NCBI RefSeq assembly: GCF_001884045.1
Contig: NZ_MACF01000046.1
Span: 248,001-312,000 of the forward strand
Source of the DNA: Bacillus mobilis
GTDB taxonomy: Bacteria; Bacillota; Bacilli; Bacillales; Bacillaceae_G
Reading direction: 5' to 3'
DNA length: 64,000 nucleotides
Under the pieces are notes generated by a model. It was not told the origin of the DNA, made no database searches, and saw nothing but the letters and a program-made list of their open reading frames with translations. Of the stretch, positions 18,390 to 27,740 are shown one piece after another (position 1 is the stretch's first letter; the number at the start of each line of letters is the position of its first letter). Both the position numbers and the translations under genes were made by a program.

Positions 18390-18722
18390 ATGGATCTTCA
18401 AAAATTTGATGAGATGATTGATACTGTACAACGAGCAACTTGTATAAAAATTAATGAAAAACAAAAAGAAGCTTTTAAACAAAAATATGATTTTGAGCCG
18501 AAATTCGAATATGGAAGAGATGAAAAGGGGCATTATGTTATTCGATCTTCAAAAAAGATGCTAGAAGAAATGGAGTTTTATTTGGCATTGAAATATGATC
18601 GAGATGGAGTTGATCTATATATGCAAGCTGAGATTGACGGTATATGTCACGTATCTGTTAGCTATAGTGAAGACGTCTTGCACCTACAAGAATTGTTTCA
18701 ATTTCTAGAAGAAAATAAATAA
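18390..18722 (+). CDS. Conserved hypothetical protein, 110 aa
   Basis: A soluble, charged 110-residue protein with no signal or membrane segment. The N-terminal half is helical and lysine-rich; the second half (SKKMLEEMEFYLALKYDRDG) is followed by a short beta-type region (ISVSYSED-like) and an acidic end. I do not recognise the family. It follows the YkwC-like gene by five bases and ends at a terminator, so it is the last gene of that unit. Confidence 0.6.
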   Translation: MDLQKFDEMIDTVQRATCIKINEKQKEAFKQKYDFEPKFEYGRDEKGHYVIRSSKKMLEEMEFYLALKYDRDGVDLYMQAEIDGICHVSVSYSEDVLHLQELFQFLEENK

Positions 18723-18750
18723 AAGTCCTCATTTGAGGACTTTTATTTAT
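18721..18750. terminator. Bidirectional terminator
   Basis: Stem AAAAGTCCTCA/TGAGGACTTTT, two-base loop, T-rich on both sides, between convergent genes. Confidence 0.9.
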
Positions 18751-18764
18751 TTTTAATTTTATAA

Positions 18765-19040
18765 TTATAAGTTAGAAGCCCGGCGGCATCGTTCGATTGG
18801 GAATGGAATAACTTGTGCGATATGATTAGGACCGAATTGTTTTGCACGAGCATGGCGTACTATATAAAATGCACACAGAATTGAAACAGGAATAGCACCG
18901 AATAAGCCGAAAAATAAAGCGCTTACACAAGATGCAACAAAACCTAAAACACCAACTTCCAACTCTTCCATAATAGCTCCTAGAATAACAGGAAGTGCTC
19001 CACACGTAACCCCTAGTATAAGTGCGATAAGTAAACTCAT
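18765..19040 (-). CDS. Small membrane protein, unknown
   Basis: A 91-residue protein with two long hydrophobic segments (about residues 2-24 and 30-60) and a basic cytoplasmic tail (RHARAKQFG, IERCRRASNL). The start follows a GAGGGGGATAATC-type site. I do not recognise a named family; the Gly-rich repeats in the first segment (LGVTCGALPVILGAIM) suggest helix packing. It is monocistronic. Confidence 0.6.
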   Translation of the reverse strand: MSLLIALILGVTCGALPVILGAIMEELEVGVLGFVASCVSALFFGLFGAIPVSILCAFYIVRHARAKQFGPNHIAQVIPFPIERCRRASNL

Positions 19041-19346
19041 GATTATCCCCCTCTGTTTGCGATATTCTTTTCCTTATTAGTTAATTGTAGTATATCATAT
19101 ACAAAACAGAATTTTCAGAAAAAATTCAAAAAAAGTTCAATAAATGTTCAAAAAGTGTTAAAAAAATCACTTAAAAAATAGAAGGAGAGATTGTTTTTGA
19201 ATAGAAGGACTCATATGTTTGAGAAAATAAAAAATCAGGCTTATTTCATTTTTCGAAATAAGCCTGTTCCATAGGAGGATGTATATATGTAGAGTGAATA
19301 AAAGGTTGGAAAAGGGGATCCAAGTCCTTTTATTCAACTAACTACC
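19041..19346. other. 306-base intergenic region with two hairpins
   Basis: Holds the promoter zone of the leftward small membrane gene and the end of the leftward mtn operon. On the - strand a 12-bp hairpin (19236-19266) is followed by ATTTTTTATTTT, the likely mtn terminator. A second 10-bp inverted repeat (GAATAAAAGG/CCTTTTATTC, 19296-19335) has no U-tract. On the + strand there is a 25-codon TTG ORF and an ATG-TAG behind AGGAGG, both doubtful. Confidence 0.5.
19236..19266 (-). terminator. Terminator of the mtnWXBD operon
   Basis: Perfect 12-bp stem CAGGCTTATTTC/GAAATAAGCCTG, 7-base loop; on the - strand it is followed by a T-rich tract. Confidence 0.75.
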
Positions 19347-19859
19347 TTAATAAATTGGAACCCAGCCTTCAGTTGTAACAAAAATACGAATAGCTACAAC
19401 TTGACGATCATCTTGCAAGGTAAAATAATGTCTTGCATTTTCAGGAACAGATATGAGATCGCCTGGCTCAAGTTCAACGTCAAAGAATTTCCCATCTTTT
19501 CCTTCAATGGCAAAGATGCCATGCCCACTAACAATAAAGCGAACTTCATCATCAGTATGATGGTGTTCTTTTTGGAAATTAATTAATAATTCGTCAAGGT
19601 TAGGTGTGCTATTTGAAAGGGAAATTACATCATGTGCTTTATAACCTCGGCGCGCTGAAACATCAGCGATTTCTTTTGAAAACACAGCTAATATTTCAGC
19701 TTTGTTTTCATCTGTTAACGAATAATTTTCATTTAAATGAGTAGGAAGATGAGCGATATTCCATCTCTCATATAAAACACCTTCCTCTTGTAGAAATTTA
19801 GATACTTCCACTTCATTTTCGATGCGAGTATTTACTTCATGAATACGAATTTGCGCCAT
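19347..19859 (-). CDS. mtnD: Acireductone dioxygenase
   Basis: Methionine salvage enzyme that cleaves acireductone with O2 to the keto-acid 4-methylthio-2-oxobutanoate and formate (Fe form). It has 170 residues, a cupin fold, and metal ligands in [14 protein letters not shown] (His, His, Glu) near residues 95-110, plus a further His in ENARHYFTL. It is the last gene of mtnW-X-B-D, overlaps mtnB by 23 bases and follows GGAGGCG as ribosome site. SAM-dependent control comes from the riboswitch before mtnW. Confidence 0.95.
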   Translation of the reverse strand: MAQIRIHEVNTRIENEVEVSKFLQEEGVLYERWNIAHLPTHLNENYSLTDENKAEILAVFSKEIADVSARRGYKAHDVISLSNSTPNLDELLINFQKEHHHTDDEVRFIVSGHGIFAIEGKDGKFFDVELEPGDLISVPENARHYFTLQDDRQVVAIRIFVTTEGWVPIY

Positions 19860-20475
19860 TAGAAACGCCTCCTTGAATTGATAATAGTTTTATATGAAAT
19901 TGGAATAAAAACTCATAAGCTTCTAATCTTTTCTTTGTATCAAAGCTATCACGGCCCCATACGGTAATACCGTGGTTACGGATTAATACTGCTCCAGAAT
20001 CTCCTTGTATATGCTTGCGGAAGTTTTCACCAAGCGTTGGGATATGGGCATGGTTTTCGATAATAGGAATGTGAATTGTTGCGCCTTCTTCCCAAATATC
20101 GAGAGCTTTAATAATTTCTTGATTTTGAAGGGTGACTGCATCACTATATAAATTTGTGATGACATTATTATCAGTTGTATGAACATGAAGTACGCACCCG
20201 GCATTCGTATTGTTATAAATATGTGCATGTAATATTGTTTCTGCTGAAGGGCGTAATTCAGTCTCTAATACGGGAACCCCTAGATGATCTACTAATAGAA
20301 AATCATCTGGAGTAGTTTTTGTTTTATCTTTACCACTTGCTGTAATAAGAAAAGTAAGTGGCTCATGACTAACCTTTATAGAAATATTACCACTCGTTGC
20401 TGGAAACCAATTTCGTATTGTTAACTCTTTTTTTATCTCGCTTAAGTCATACCACTGACGAAAAAGTTGTTTCAT
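19837..20475 (-). CDS. mtnB: Methylthioribulose-1-phosphate dehydratase
   Basis: Class II aldolase/adducin-fold zinc enzyme that dehydrates methylthioribulose-1-P to DK-MTP-1-P. It has 212 residues. [13 protein letters not shown] near residue 24, [20 protein letters not shown] with the zinc histidines near residues 93-115, and [10 protein letters not shown] near residue 168 are all present. Its ATG overlaps the mtnX stop by four bases (ATGA) and its end overlaps mtnD, as expected for a tightly coupled operon. Confidence 0.94.
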   Translation of the reverse strand: MKQLFRQWYDLSEIKKELTIRNWFPATSGNISIKVSHEPLTFLITASGKDKTKTTPDDFLLVDHLGVPVLETELRPSAETILHAHIYNNTNAGCVLHVHTTDNNVITNLYSDAVTLQNQEIIKALDIWEEGATIHIPIIENHAHIPTLGENFRKHIQGDSGAVLIRNHGITVWGRDSFDTKKRLEAYEFLFQFHIKLLSIQGGVSNGANSYS

Positions 20476-21131
20476 GATTTCACCTCCAACAAATGTTTTA
20501 ATTCAGTTTGAACATCATGGAATGTTTCAAACGGTGTATAAGCAATAGCATTCTCTTCACACTTTGTAATAAGGAAGTCACGAGCAAATACTTTATCTGC
20601 TTGTTTCGCAGCTTGTAAATCAGTAATTGAATCTCCAATCACAATATGGAAGTCATTCGAATCACTTAATTTACGGATTAACGATGATTTGCATAATCCG
20701 CAATGATTTTGACAATGGTGATCACAAGGATGAGGCCACTTAACGGTAATAAATTCACGTGAAAAGTCTGTTTCATTACAGTAAATTTTCTCTTTTGGAA
20801 TGATTTCTTGTAAGAGTGGATAGACGAAGAAGTCCATTCCACCTGATATAACGTAAAAAGAAATGTTATTTTCATTTACAAATTGTATAAATTCATGAAA
20901 GCCACTACGGATTTCAGCAGTTTCTATTAAAAATTGAATCATATCATCGTGTAGACTAGTAGGTATTAATTGAAATAATTGAGAAACACCTTCTTGAATA
21001 GACAACTCTTGTGATAAAATTCTATTCTTTACTTCTTCCGCTTCTGGTGGTGCAAATTTTTCCATAATGGACATAATGTTATCATTATTTGTAATCGTGC
21101 CATCGAAATCACAAAATACTTGAATACTCAT
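20472..21131 (-). CDS. mtnX: 2-hydroxy-3-keto-5-methylthiopentenyl-1-phosphate phosphatase
   Basis: HAD-type phosphatase that turns HK-MTPenyl-1-P into acireductone in the Bacillus version of the salvage route. About 219 residues. The nucleophile motif [10 protein letters not shown] is at residues 5-14, and [11 protein letters not shown] is near residue 167. Cys/His residues [18 protein letters not shown] form a cluster near 130-145 that looks like a metal or structural insertion. The ATG following GGGGTGAAATT overlaps the mtnW stop by four bases; an in-frame upstream ATG lies inside mtnW and is rejected. Confidence 0.93.
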   Translation of the reverse strand: MSIQVFCDFDGTITNNDNIMSIMEKFAPPEAEEVKNRILSQELSIQEGVSQLFQLIPTSLHDDMIQFLIETAEIRSGFHEFIQFVNENNISFYVISGGMDFFVYPLLQEIIPKEKIYCNETDFSREFITVKWPHPCDHHCQNHCGLCKSSLIRKLSDSNDFHIVIGDSITDLQAAKQADKVFARDFLITKCEENAIAYTPFETFHDVQTELKHLLEVKS

Positions 21132-22372
21132 AATTTCACCCCATGAGAAGGGTTTCCCCATATTTGTAGTGCACTATGCAAATTTATATCATCCACTTCA
21201 TGGAGTGGTGTATTTTGCAAAGTAGCATCAATTGCAGTACGGAAAGCTTTACCACCGCCTTGCGCCCCGCTTGGATGTCCATGTATCCCGCCGCCAGCAT
21301 TAATAACAACATCTTTACCAAAATCTCTTAAAATAAAGGGAACGAAACCAGGGTGAATACCAGCAGACGGAACAGAAAAACTCTTCTTGAAAAATGGATC
21401 GTCTTCAGTTAAATATTTTGAGATAGCAAGAGCTTCTTCTTTTTCTAGTGCAACACTTCCGTATGGAGATGGGAATAATGAAAAGTCAGCCCCAGCATAA
21501 CGTAATAGCTTTCCTAGTAATAATGGAGATGAAACGCCATATAACTTGGAGGCTGAGTAAGCACCACTTACAGCAGGGTGTGCCATAATAGGAACTGGGA
21601 TTTCATCATCTTCTGCTAGTGATTGTAGTACATCTAGTCCATAAGCAAATACGTTAAATAATAGAATGTCAGCTCCAGCGTGCACGGCGCGTTTCGCATT
21701 TTCTTTTAAATCAAAAGTTCGACCTGTTAAATTTACGGCATATAACGTTTTATGGCCGTATGTTTCATATACGGATTGTAAAACTTCTTTTCCAGATACA
21801 ATGCGTTTCGTAAGTGGTGTTAATGTATTCTCAAATAATATTTCATCATCCTTTACGATATCTACACCACCAATTGCTTGATCACGTAATTGTGTTTTTA
21901 AATACCCAATATTTCGTCCAATCATTCCTTTAAAAATGCTCATTAAAAGGGGACGCTCATGTACTTGTAAAAGATTTCGAATACCATCTATCCCGAACTT
22001 TGGACCAGGGAAATACTTTTTTAACTCGTCTGAAAAGGTTAAGTCAATTAATTTCACTTCGCCATCAAGTGACAGTTTTCCGAATGTAGTTGTTAAAATT
22101 GCTGGTAAGTCTGGACTGAAGTTTAATAACGGATATTCAATTTTAATAATCCCGCGTTTAACTTTTTTACGTAAATACGAATTGGTATGTTCTTGTTCAG
22201 CTAATTCTTCAACATGAATGACGTTGCCTTTATGCTGTTTTAATTGTTCTTGCAGTAAGTGTGGCAAGTGAGTCCAAGAGCCAATTGTTAAACCGAGTGC
22301 AATTTGCTCGGCCTTTTTTTCTAAGTTATGTGAATCATCATGGATTAAATACGTTGCTATAATTCCGCTCAT
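21128..22372 (-). CDS. mtnW: 2,3-diketo-5-methylthiopentyl-1-phosphate enolase (RuBisCO-like protein)
   Basis: Type IV RuBisCO-like enolase of methionine salvage, 414 residues. The TIM-barrel motif GVDIVKDDE, equivalent to the carbamylated-lysine region of RuBisCO, lies near residue 170-178; [17 protein letters not shown] near 370 is the phosphate-binding end. Residues needed for carboxylation are changed in this family, so no CO2 fixation is implied. It is the first gene of mtnWXBD, behind AGGAGGTTTT, and is preceded on the same strand by a SAM-I riboswitch. Confidence 0.95.
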   Translation of the reverse strand: MSGIIATYLIHDDSHNLEKKAEQIALGLTIGSWTHLPHLLQEQLKQHKGNVIHVEELAEQEHTNSYLRKKVKRGIIKIEYPLLNFSPDLPAILTTTFGKLSLDGEVKLIDLTFSDELKKYFPGPKFGIDGIRNLLQVHERPLLMSIFKGMIGRNIGYLKTQLRDQAIGGVDIVKDDEILFENTLTPLTKRIVSGKEVLQSVYETYGHKTLYAVNLTGRTFDLKENAKRAVHAGADILLFNVFAYGLDVLQSLAEDDEIPVPIMAHPAVSGAYSASKLYGVSSPLLLGKLLRYAGADFSLFPSPYGSVALEKEEALAISKYLTEDDPFFKKSFSVPSAGIHPGFVPFILRDFGKDVVINAGGGIHGHPSGAQGGGKAFRTAIDATLQNTPLHEVDDINLHSALQIWGNPSHGVKL

Positions 22373-22391
22373 TGTTAAAACCTCCTAGTTA

Positions 22392-22541
22392 AATAAAAAA
22401 ACCTCTCAGCTAAGGAGAGGTTTTTTTACAACCAGCTCCTTATCTGTCAGCATAACGCTGCGAGAATTAGCACCGTGTCTACAATTGTAGATCGGTTGCC
22501 GGGTTTCGTCGGGCTCGTCCCTCCACCTGCTCTTGATAAGA
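22392..22541 (-). ncRNA. SAM-I riboswitch (S box) controlling mtnWXBD
   Basis: Read on the - strand: CTTATCAAGAGCAGGTGGAGG, then GAAACCCGGCAACC, then GGTGCTAATTC, then GACAGATAAG closing the P1 helix, all SAM-I signatures. The aptamer spans about 22433-22541. The terminator ACCTCTC/GAGAGGT with U7 lies at 22394-22427, directly before the mtnW ribosome site. High SAM should stabilise P1 and stop transcription; low SAM permits mtnWXBD expression. Confidence 0.96.
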
Positions 22542-22606
22542 AGTATTTAGAAATGTTCAAATTTTTAAGATAACTGAATTTTGTCAGATATTTTTCGTGT
22601 TGTCAA

Positions 22607-23785
22607 TTACTTTTTGAAAAAATTTAATTTATCAATTCGATTAATGGCTTCTCGTAATCTATCTTCTGTATGTAAGAGACCAACACGGACATACCCTTCG
22701 CCATGTTCACCAAATCCAACACCAGGGGCAACTGCAACGTGTGCTTTTTCTAGTAAAATATCAGAAAATTGTTCAGATGTATAACCTTCTGGTACAGGAA
22801 GCCATGCAAAGAATGATCCTGTTGGAATGTCTACATCCCAACCAATTGAGTGACAAGCTGAAATAAGAGCGTTTCTGCGAGATTCGTAACTATTTACAAG
22901 GTCTACGACGCAAGATTGTGAACTTAATAGTGCTTCACGGGCAGCATCTTGAACTGCACCAAAAATACTAACATACATATGATCTTGTAATAAGTTAATT
23001 GTTTCAATGACACTTGCATTTCCCACAGCAAAAGCAATACGCCATCCAGCCATATTGAAAGTTTTTGATAAAGTGTAAATTTCAATACCTGTATCTTTAG
23101 CACCGTCTGCTTGCAAGAAACTAACAGGCTTTTGACCATCGAATCCAATTGCACCGTAAGCAAAATCATGAACGACTAATATATTATGTTCATTAGCAAA
23201 ATGAATCGTTTCATCAAAGAAATCTTTTGATGCAGTAGCACCAGTAGGATTGTTTGGATAATTTAAAAACATTAACTTTGCACGCTCAGCGATAGTGTCA
23301 TCAATTTTCGTATAATCCGGCAAAAAATTATTCTCTGCAAGTAGCGGCATTGTTTCAAATTGTGCTTTTGCTAAAGCAACTCCAGATAAATAATCTGGAT
23401 ATCCTGGATCTGGAACGAGAATGGTATCACCAGGGTTTGTAAAACAAATTGGTAATTCTACTAATCCAGCCTTTCCACCAAACAAAATAGCAACTTCTGT
23501 TTTTGGATTTAATTCTACGCCGTATTCACGATTATAGAATGTTGCCACAGCTTCTTTTAAACTTTCATGTCCACGAAATGGCGGATATTTATGATGAATG
23601 GCCTTTTCAGCAGCGTCTTGCAAAGCTTTTACGATATGATGCGGTGTTGGTTGATCTGGATTACCTTGTCCTAGATTAATAACATCGTGACCTGCTGCAA
23701 CGACTTTGTTAACTTTTGCAACAAGTGAAGCGAAAAATTGTGTTGGCAATGATGTTACTATCTCAGAAGGTTGAAATAATTTCAT
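22607..23785 (-). CDS. mtnE: Methionine-salvage aminotransferase MtnE
   Basis: PLP-dependent class I/II aminotransferase of about 392 residues, predicted to aminate 4-methylthio-2-oxobutanoate to methionine. The substrate segment GQGNPDQPTP is near residue 40, NYPNNPTGA near 170, and the Schiff-base lysine in YTLSKTFNMAGWR near 233. The ATG giving MKLFQPSEI follows AGAGGTGG; a GTG nine bases earlier lies in the ribosome site. It has no riboswitch of its own, unlike mtnW and mtnK, and shares a 99-base region with the divergent mtnU. Context makes the name fairly sure. Confidence 0.88.
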   Translation of the reverse strand: MKLFQPSEIVTSLPTQFFASLVAKVNKVVAAGHDVINLGQGNPDQPTPHHIVKALQDAAEKAIHHKYPPFRGHESLKEAVATFYNREYGVELNPKTEVAILFGGKAGLVELPICFTNPGDTILVPDPGYPDYLSGVALAKAQFETMPLLAENNFLPDYTKIDDTIAERAKLMFLNYPNNPTGATASKDFFDETIHFANEHNILVVHDFAYGAIGFDGQKPVSFLQADGAKDTGIEIYTLSKTFNMAGWRIAFAVGNASVIETINLLQDHMYVSIFGAVQDAAREALLSSQSCVVDLVNSYESRRNALISACHSIGWDVDIPTGSFFAWLPVPEGYTSEQFSDILLEKAHVAVAPGVGFGEHGEGYVRVGLLHTEDRLREAINRIDKLNFFKK

Positions 23786-23884
23786 ACTTTCCACCTCTTT
23801 TGAAAGTTGTTACAATTCTAGTGACAAATGATATAATCTTTCCAGTATTTTGTAAAGGAAAAAATTAAGAATGGGGCTGACAAA

Positions 23885-24664
23885 ATGAAAGTCGCATGTA
23901 TTCAAATGGATATTGTCTTTGGAGATGTAGAAAAAAATATTGAAAATGCTAAAAATAAAATAAGTGAAGCGATGAAAGAAAGACCAGATGTGATTGTCTT
24001 ACCAGAACTGTGGACAACAGGATATGATTTAACTAGGCTTTCTGAAATTGCAGATAGGGATGGATTAGAAACGAAAGAAAAGCTGAAAGAGTGGTCGAAA
24101 CAATATGGTGTACATATTGTCGGTGGCTCTATAGCGAAGCAAACAGATCAAGGTGTTACAAATACAATGTATGTTGTAACGAATAAAGGTCAGCTAGTCA
24201 ATGAATATAGCAAAGTGCACTTATTTCAGCTCATGGATGAACATAAATATTTAATCGCTGGAAATAGTACAGGCGAATTTAAGTTAGATAATATAGAGTG
24301 CGCTGGTACAATTTGTTATGATATTCGTTTTCCGGAGTGGATGCGTGTTCATACTGCTAAAGGTGCAAAAGTTCTATTTGTTGTAGCAGAATGGCCATTA
24401 GTTCGTTTAGCACATTGGCGTTTGCTATTGCAAGCAAGAGCAGTTGAAAATCAGTGTTATGTTGTTGCATGTAATAGGGCAGGAAAGGATCCGAATAATG
24501 AGTTTGCGGGTCATTCTTTAATTATCGATCCTTGGGGTGAAGTTGTTGTAGAAGTGAATGAAGAAGAATCAATTTTATTTGGAGAGCTTCATTTTGAGAA
24601 AATTAAAGAAGTACGCAAAGGAATTCCAGTTTTTGCAGATCGTCGTCCAGAATTATACAAATAA
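23885..24664 (+). CDS. mtnU: Carbon-nitrogen hydrolase, omega-amidase type (MtnU/YkrU)
   Basis: Nitrilase-superfamily amidase of 259 residues. The catalytic triad is visible: Glu in LPELWTTGYDL near residue 42, Lys in YSKVHLFQL near 112, and Cys in AGTICYDIRFPEW near 145. In the salvage pathway this enzyme is thought to hydrolyse the alpha-ketoglutaramate made when a glutamine transaminase (MtnE) forms methionine, and it lies back to back with mtnE. The start follows GGGGCTGAC at a short distance. Confidence 0.9.
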   Translation: MKVACIQMDIVFGDVEKNIENAKNKISEAMKERPDVIVLPELWTTGYDLTRLSEIADRDGLETKEKLKEWSKQYGVHIVGGSIAKQTDQGVTNTMYVVTNKGQLVNEYSKVHLFQLMDEHKYLIAGNSTGEFKLDNIECAGTICYDIRFPEWMRVHTAKGAKVLFVVAEWPLVRLAHWRLLLQARAVENQCYVVACNRAGKDPNNEFAGHSLIIDPWGEVVVEVNEEESILFGELHFEKIKEVRKGIPVFADRRPELYK

Positions 24665-24726
24665 AATGTTGACAAGTGATTTTTATTCTTGGTATAGTCT
24701 TCAACATAAAGTTAAAAATTCAAAAA

Positions 24727-24925
24727 ATTATACAACTCTTATCAAGAGCAGGTGGAGGGATTTGGCCCGATGAAGCCCAGCAACCGACCGTAATACCATT
24801 GTGAAATGGGGCGTTTATTTACGCCAAAAGGCACGGTGCTAATTCCAGCAGAAAGTAAAACTTTCTGGTAGATAAGAGGGGAGAAGATAAACTTCAAACC
24901 TCTTTCTTTGTGGAAAGAGGTTTTT
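24727..24925 (+). ncRNA. SAM-I riboswitch controlling mtnKA
   Basis: CTTATCAAGAGCAGGTGGAGG begins at about 24737, followed by GAAGCCCAGCAACC, an extended P3-type arm (GGGGCGTTTATTTACGCC region), GGTGCTAATTCC and GTAGATAAGAG closing P1 near 24880. The terminator is an 11-bp stem AAACCTCTTTC/GAAAGAGGTTT (24896-24923) with U5. A further hairpin overlapping the terminator follows (see findings). High SAM should turn mtnK-mtnA off. Confidence 0.96.
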
Positions 24926-24966
24926 CTATTTTAGAAAAACCTCTGAATAAAAAGGGGGAGAAGACG

Positions 24967-26148
24967 ATGGGATATTATTCATTAACTGAAACGACAGCTA
25001 TACAATATGCGAAAGAACACGATTATTTTGAAAAGAAAGCAAATGTAGTTTGTCATGAAATTGGAGATGGCAATTTAAATTACGTGTTCAAATTAGATGA
25101 TGGAGAGAAGTCTATTATAATAAAACAAGCACTGCCATATGCGAAAGTAGTTGGTGAGAGCTGGCCATTGTCTATAAAAAGAGCGACGATTGAAAGTAAA
25201 GCATTACAAATTTTTGCGAAGTATGTGCCGGAATATGTGCCGGTAGTGTACAGTCATGATGAAGAGTTAGCAGTAACAGTTATAGAAGATTTATCAAGAC
25301 TAACAATTACAAGAAAAGGATTTATAGATGGAGAGGAGTACCCACTTTTATCCCAACATATCGGTCGTTTTCTAGCACATGTGTTGTTTTATACTTCAGA
25401 TTTCGGGTTAGAGTCAGAAGAGAAGAGGGTACTAGAAGGTGCATTTGTAAACCCAGACCTTTGCAAAATTACAGAAGATTTAGTGTTTACAGATCCGTTT
25501 GGTCATTACGATACGAATGATTATGAACCAGATTTGCAGCTAGCTGTAGATGAACTATGGAGTGACAAAACTGTCAAACTAAAAGTGGCACAGTATAAAT
25601 ATAAATTTTTAACGAGAAAAGAAGCACTCATTCATGGAGATTTACATACGGGAAGTATTTTTTCATCACCTTCTGAAACGAAAGTGATTGATCCAGAATT
25701 TGCAACATATGGTCCATTTGGATTCGATCTTGGGCAATTTATTGCAAATTTATTATTAAATACGTTATCACGTGAAGAGGCAAAAAGAAATGTGCTATTT
25801 TTCCATATTGAAAAAACATGGAGTTATTTTGTAGAAACTTTTACGAAGTTATGGATTGGAGAAGGTGTAGAAGCATATACGAAAGAGAAACAATGGTTGC
25901 CAATTATTTTGCAAAATATTTTTACGGATGCCGTTGGATTCGCTGGATGTGAGCTTATCCGTAGAACGATTGGCTTAGCGCATGTAGCTGATTTAGATGA
26001 AATAGCAAATAAAGAAACGAGAATTCAAGCTAAGAAACAAGCGTTAACCTTAGGTAGAGAACTAATAAAATATGAATCTAAGAATGCTGATATTCAACTG
26101 TTCCGAACACTATTCCAACAGACAGTTTCTGGAGGGGTAAAAGCATGA
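24967..26148 (+). CDS. mtnK: 5-methylthioribose kinase
   Basis: Phosphorylates methylthioribose at O1 with ATP. About 393 residues with a choline-kinase/APH fold. The nucleotide-binding region is [11 protein letters not shown] and [10 protein letters not shown]; the catalytic loop is [12 protein letters not shown] near residue 230; the metal Asp lies in [11 protein letters not shown] near 248. The ATG behind AAGGGGGAGAAGACG is chosen; the earlier in-frame ATG lies in the riboswitch terminator. mtnA overlaps its end by four bases. Confidence 0.95.
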   Translation: MGYYSLTETTAIQYAKEHDYFEKKANVVCHEIGDGNLNYVFKLDDGEKSIIIKQALPYAKVVGESWPLSIKRATIESKALQIFAKYVPEYVPVVYSHDEELAVTVIEDLSRLTITRKGFIDGEEYPLLSQHIGRFLAHVLFYTSDFGLESEEKRVLEGAFVNPDLCKITEDLVFTDPFGHYDTNDYEPDLQLAVDELWSDKTVKLKVAQYKYKFLTRKEALIHGDLHTGSIFSSPSETKVIDPEFATYGPFGFDLGQFIANLLLNTLSREEAKRNVLFFHIEKTWSYFVETFTKLWIGEGVEAYTKEKQWLPIILQNIFTDAVGFAGCELIRRTIGLAHVADLDEIANKETRIQAKKQALTLGRELIKYESKNADIQLFRTLFQQTVSGGVKA

Positions 26149-27206
26149 GTACAATTGTTACTATTCCGAGGTCTGTTAGTTGGAAAGGGGATGCTATTGC
26201 AGTATTAAATCAAACAAAGTTGCCACACAGTACAGAATACAAAACATTAACGACGATTGAAGAGGTATGGAAAAGTATTATCATGCTAGAAGTAAGAGGT
26301 GCACCTGCAATTGGAATTGTAGCTGCATTTGGTTTGGCGCTTGCATCCAAAAAATATAACACTGTACATATTGAAGAATTTCAAAAGAAGTTTAATAGAG
26401 ATTGTAATTATTTAGGAACGTCACGCCCAACAGCAGTCAATTTATTTTGGGCAATCGATCGTATGAGAGAATCCATTCGAGAAATTACTACAATAAAAGA
26501 AGCACAAAAAAAATTAGAAGAAGAAGCGCTTCTCATTCAGCAAGAAGATGAATCCGTATGCCGGAGTATTGGAGAACATGCATTAACATGTTTTAAAGAC
26601 GATGATAACATTTTAACAATTTGTAACGCTGGCAGTATTGCAACTGCTAGATATGGTACTGCATTAGCACCGTTTTATATTGGGAAAGAAAAAGGTGTAC
26701 GTTTACATGCGTATGCGTGTGAAACGAGACCGGTTTTACAAGGTGGACGTTTAACAACCTGGGAATTAAAACAGGCAAATATTGATGTAACACTTATTAC
26801 AGATAATACGGCAGCTCATGCTATTCAAACGAAAGAAATAAACGCGATTATAGTAGGAGCGGACCGAATTGTCGCAAATGGAGATACAGCAAATAAAATT
26901 GGAACAATGAATTTAGCTATATTAGCAAAGTATTTTGATATCCCGTTCTATGTTGCAGCTCCGCTATCCACATTTGATATTACGAAACAAACAGGTACTG
27001 AAATTGTTATTGAAGAAAGAGATGAAACAGAAGTTACGAAAATTTTTGGAAAACAAGTGGCGCCAATTGGAACTGATGTTTATAATCCTGCATTTGACGT
27101 AACGCCGAATGAATTAATTACAGGTATTATTACCGAGAAAGGTATTATACGGGGGGATTATGAACAGGAAATTGCATCATTATTTGAAAGACAAGCTAAT
27201 ACATAA
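26145..27206 (+). CDS. mtnA: S-methyl-5-thioribose-1-phosphate isomerase
   Basis: Isomerises methylthioribose-1-P to methylthioribulose-1-P; eIF2B-alpha-like fold, 353 residues. [14 protein letters not shown] near residue 50, the catalytic Cys in ICNAGSIAT near 160, and the Asp-containing [18 protein letters not shown] near 240 match the family. It overlaps mtnK by an ATGA. The stop codon lies in the loop of its terminator, whose U-tract is joined directly to a bcr1 repeat. Confidence 0.95.
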   Translation: MSTIVTIPRSVSWKGDAIAVLNQTKLPHSTEYKTLTTIEEVWKSIIMLEVRGAPAIGIVAAFGLALASKKYNTVHIEEFQKKFNRDCNYLGTSRPTAVNLFWAIDRMRESIREITTIKEAQKKLEEEALLIQQEDESVCRSIGEHALTCFKDDDNILTICNAGSIATARYGTALAPFYIGKEKGVRLHAYACETRPVLQGGRLTTWELKQANIDVTLITDNTAAHAIQTKEINAIIVGADRIVANGDTANKIGTMNLAILAKYFDIPFYVAAPLSTFDITKQTGTEIVIEERDETEVTKIFGKQVAPIGTDVYNPAFDVTPNELITGIITEKGIIRGDYEQEIASLFERQANT

Positions 27207-27220
27207 TAGCTTGTCTTTTT
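27190..27220 (+). terminator. Terminator of mtnKA
   Basis: Stem GACAAGCTA/TAGCTTGTC, 8-base loop containing the mtnA stop codon, T5. The T-tract runs into the TTTAT end of a bcr1 copy. Confidence 0.9.
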
Positions 27221-27373
27221 ATCCCGCATTAACGGGCAGTAAGACCTCCACCTCAAAATTCAGCGGAAGCAAAGAAGTTAGGTGGAGGTCAACTGCCCGT
27301 AAAAGCCCGATTGGTTCAACTAATAATCAGTGGGGGATGAACAAAACCCCCACTGATTAAAGTTTCACTTTAT
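27218..27373 (+). repeat. bcr1 repeat, full copy
   Basis: 156 bases including TTTAT at both ends (27218-27222 and 27369-27373). Internal stems: CGGGCAGT/ACTGCCCG, GACCTCCACCT/AGGTGGAGGTC and CAGTGGGGG/CCCCCACTG. The ends read TTTATCCCGCATTAA and TAAAGTTTCACTTTAT. This matches what I know of the B. cereus-group bcr1 element, a non-autonomous repeat with TTTAT duplications. Confidence 0.88.
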
Positions 27374-27424
27374 GCCTAAATGTTTTCTTTTCTCTTATTT
27401 ATATAGTGGAAGGAGGCGGAAAAG

Positions 27425-27562
27425 ATGGAAGAGTGGATCAGGATGGTAGGTAATGTAGGGTTTCCGATTGTTGTAACATTGTATTTACTCCATCGTATTG
27501 AAAGCAAATTAGATGGGGTAATTGTTGCAATCGAGAAACTCCCTAAACAATTACTAAAGTAG
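27425..27562 (+). CDS. YvrJ family small protein (45 aa)
   Basis: A 45-residue peptide, MEEWIRMVGNVGFPIVVTLY at its start, with one amphipathic/hydrophobic segment (residues 10-24) and a C-terminal helix ESKLDGVIVAIEKLPKQLLK. It matches the YvrJ pattern (NxGFPxxVTxYLL). It follows GGAAGGAGG closely and is closed by an 18-bp terminator hairpin. The gene is enclosed by two bcr1 copies in the same orientation. Function unknown; too short for normal ORF limits. Confidence 0.8.
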   Translation: MEEWIRMVGNVGFPIVVTLYLLHRIESKLDGVIVAIEKLPKQLLK

Positions 27563-27577
27563 GAAGGTCCTCGCGGT

Positions 27578-27618
27578 AAAAAATAAAGTTTGCTCTTCGG
27601 GAGCAAACTTTATTTTTT
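27578..27618. terminator. Terminator of YvrJ gene
   Basis: Perfect 18-bp stem (AAAATAAAGTTTGCTC/GAGCAAACTTTATTTT plus two A/T pairs) with loop TTCGG; its final T residues are the left TTTAT of the next bcr1 copy. Confidence 0.92.
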
Positions 27619-27740
27619 ATCCCGCTTTAATGGGCAGTAAGACCCCCACCTCAAAATTCAGCGAAAGCAAAGAATTTAGGTGGGGGTCGGGCTGTCCATT
27701 AAAGTCCGATTGGTGAGGGCTGATTAAAGTTTCACTTTAT
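27616..27740 (+). repeat. bcr1 repeat, internally shortened copy
   Basis: 125 bases with TTTAT at 27616-27620 and 27736-27740. The central stem GACCCCCACCT/AGGTGGGGGTC is kept; the third hairpin (CAGTGGGGG type) is missing. The right TTTAT supplies the TAA stop codon of the leftward SDR gene. Confidence 0.88.

Noticed and set aside
19197-19292. A 25-codon TTG ORF behind GAAGGAGAG, then AGGAGG-N8-ATG-TAG (a start-stop ORF) on the + strand
   Set aside because: The 25-codon frame overlaps the hairpin that serves as the mtn terminator on the opposite strand, so its sequence is explained by that; no + strand gene follows for the start-stop to regulate.
27160-27360. + strand ORF through the first bcr1 copy
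   Set aside because: It is the repeat read as protein, running out of mtnA in another frame; the repeat structure explains it.
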